Below, piece by piece: positions 63,898-64,000 of a stretch of DNA of 64,000 bases. Under the pieces are notes generated by a model. It saw nothing but the letters and a program-made list of their open reading frames with translations. It did no database searches and was not told the origin of the DNA. Position numbers and translations under genes: made by a program. The DNA comes from Anabaena cylindrica PCC 7122 (GTDB lineage Bacteria > Cyanobacteriota > Cyanobacteriia > Cyanobacteriales > Nostocaceae), in assembly GCF_000317695.1 (NCBI RefSeq), contig NC_019771.1:124001-188000 (forward strand), read 5' to 3'. The stretch's first letter is position 1; each line of letters opens with the position of its first letter.

Positions 63898-63970
63898 CTG
63901 AATCAGGATTTACAGGATTTAAGGATTTACAGGATGTTTGTTTGTGGTATTATTTTTTTGTCTGAATCCT
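63898..63970. repeat. Direct repeat of the GGATTTACAGGAT type
   Basis: TCTGAATCAGGATTTACAGG is followed by AAGGATTTACAGGAT and a second TCTGAATC at about 63960. This is a frequent dispersed repeat in cyanobacterial genomes. No gene up to the window end. Confidence 0.65.
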
Positions 63971-64000
63971 ATTTCCGACGTTTTAAAGTTTCAAAAAAAT

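Overview
The window is a stretch of chromosome from a filamentous, heterocyst-type cyanobacterium (order Nostocales). It carries psbO (photosystem II extrinsic protein), cyanobacterial-style ftsQ and ftsZ, a group 3 sigma factor of the SigF type, the PanC-Cmk fusion typical of cyanobacteria, a HetP-family protein, many GCGATCGC (HIP1) palindromes, and heptameric short tandem repeats. The DNA is AT-rich. No rRNA, tRNA or CRISPR array was recognised.

Layout. 1-1566: C-terminal part of a copper-type P-type ATPase. 2-7 kb: an FHA protein, then a conflict-type module of a degenerate-NTPase/TPR protein, an AAA ATPase, and a paralogue of the first that is cut short by a stop codon. 7-18.4 kb: housekeeping genes (hflX, grxC-gshB, ftsZ and ftsQ on the minus strand, psbO, sigF, a lipoprotein). 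18.5-36 kb: mixed accessory and metabolic genes. These include an unrecognised 657-residue repeat protein, a SemiSWEET, a B12/radical SAM protein, an Abi-C-like protein, a Uma2-family protein, aminopeptidase P, a PhzF-like protein, a TetR regulator and an M16 peptidase pair.

36.5-48.4 kb is the most interesting region and looks like a ribosomal peptide (RiPP) locus. On the plus strand are five small double-glycine-leader peptide genes, three of them near-identical tandem copies on a 297-base period. They are followed by an APH-type kinase homologue, a HopA1-family lyase homologue and a HetP-like gene. On the minus strand, convergent with these, are an IS630-type HTH protein, a C39-peptidase ABC exporter with an N-terminal cyclic-nucleotide-binding-like region, an HlyD-family adaptor and a parvulin-like isomerase. 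Kinase plus HopA1 is the enzyme pair of class V lanthipeptides and thioamitides. The peptides here contain no cysteine, so lanthionine rings cannot be the product.

50-64 kb: a sterol-desaturase/SDR fusion, a Septu-like defence pair (AAA ATPase plus HNH nuclease with a GTGA overlap), glsA, rlpA, panC-cmk, sodB, a decayed fragment of an RND transporter gene, and the intact RND gene itself. Small dispersed repeats (MITE-like hairpins, palindromes and heptamer tandem repeats) are scattered through the intergenic DNA. In a few cases they lie inside coding sequence.
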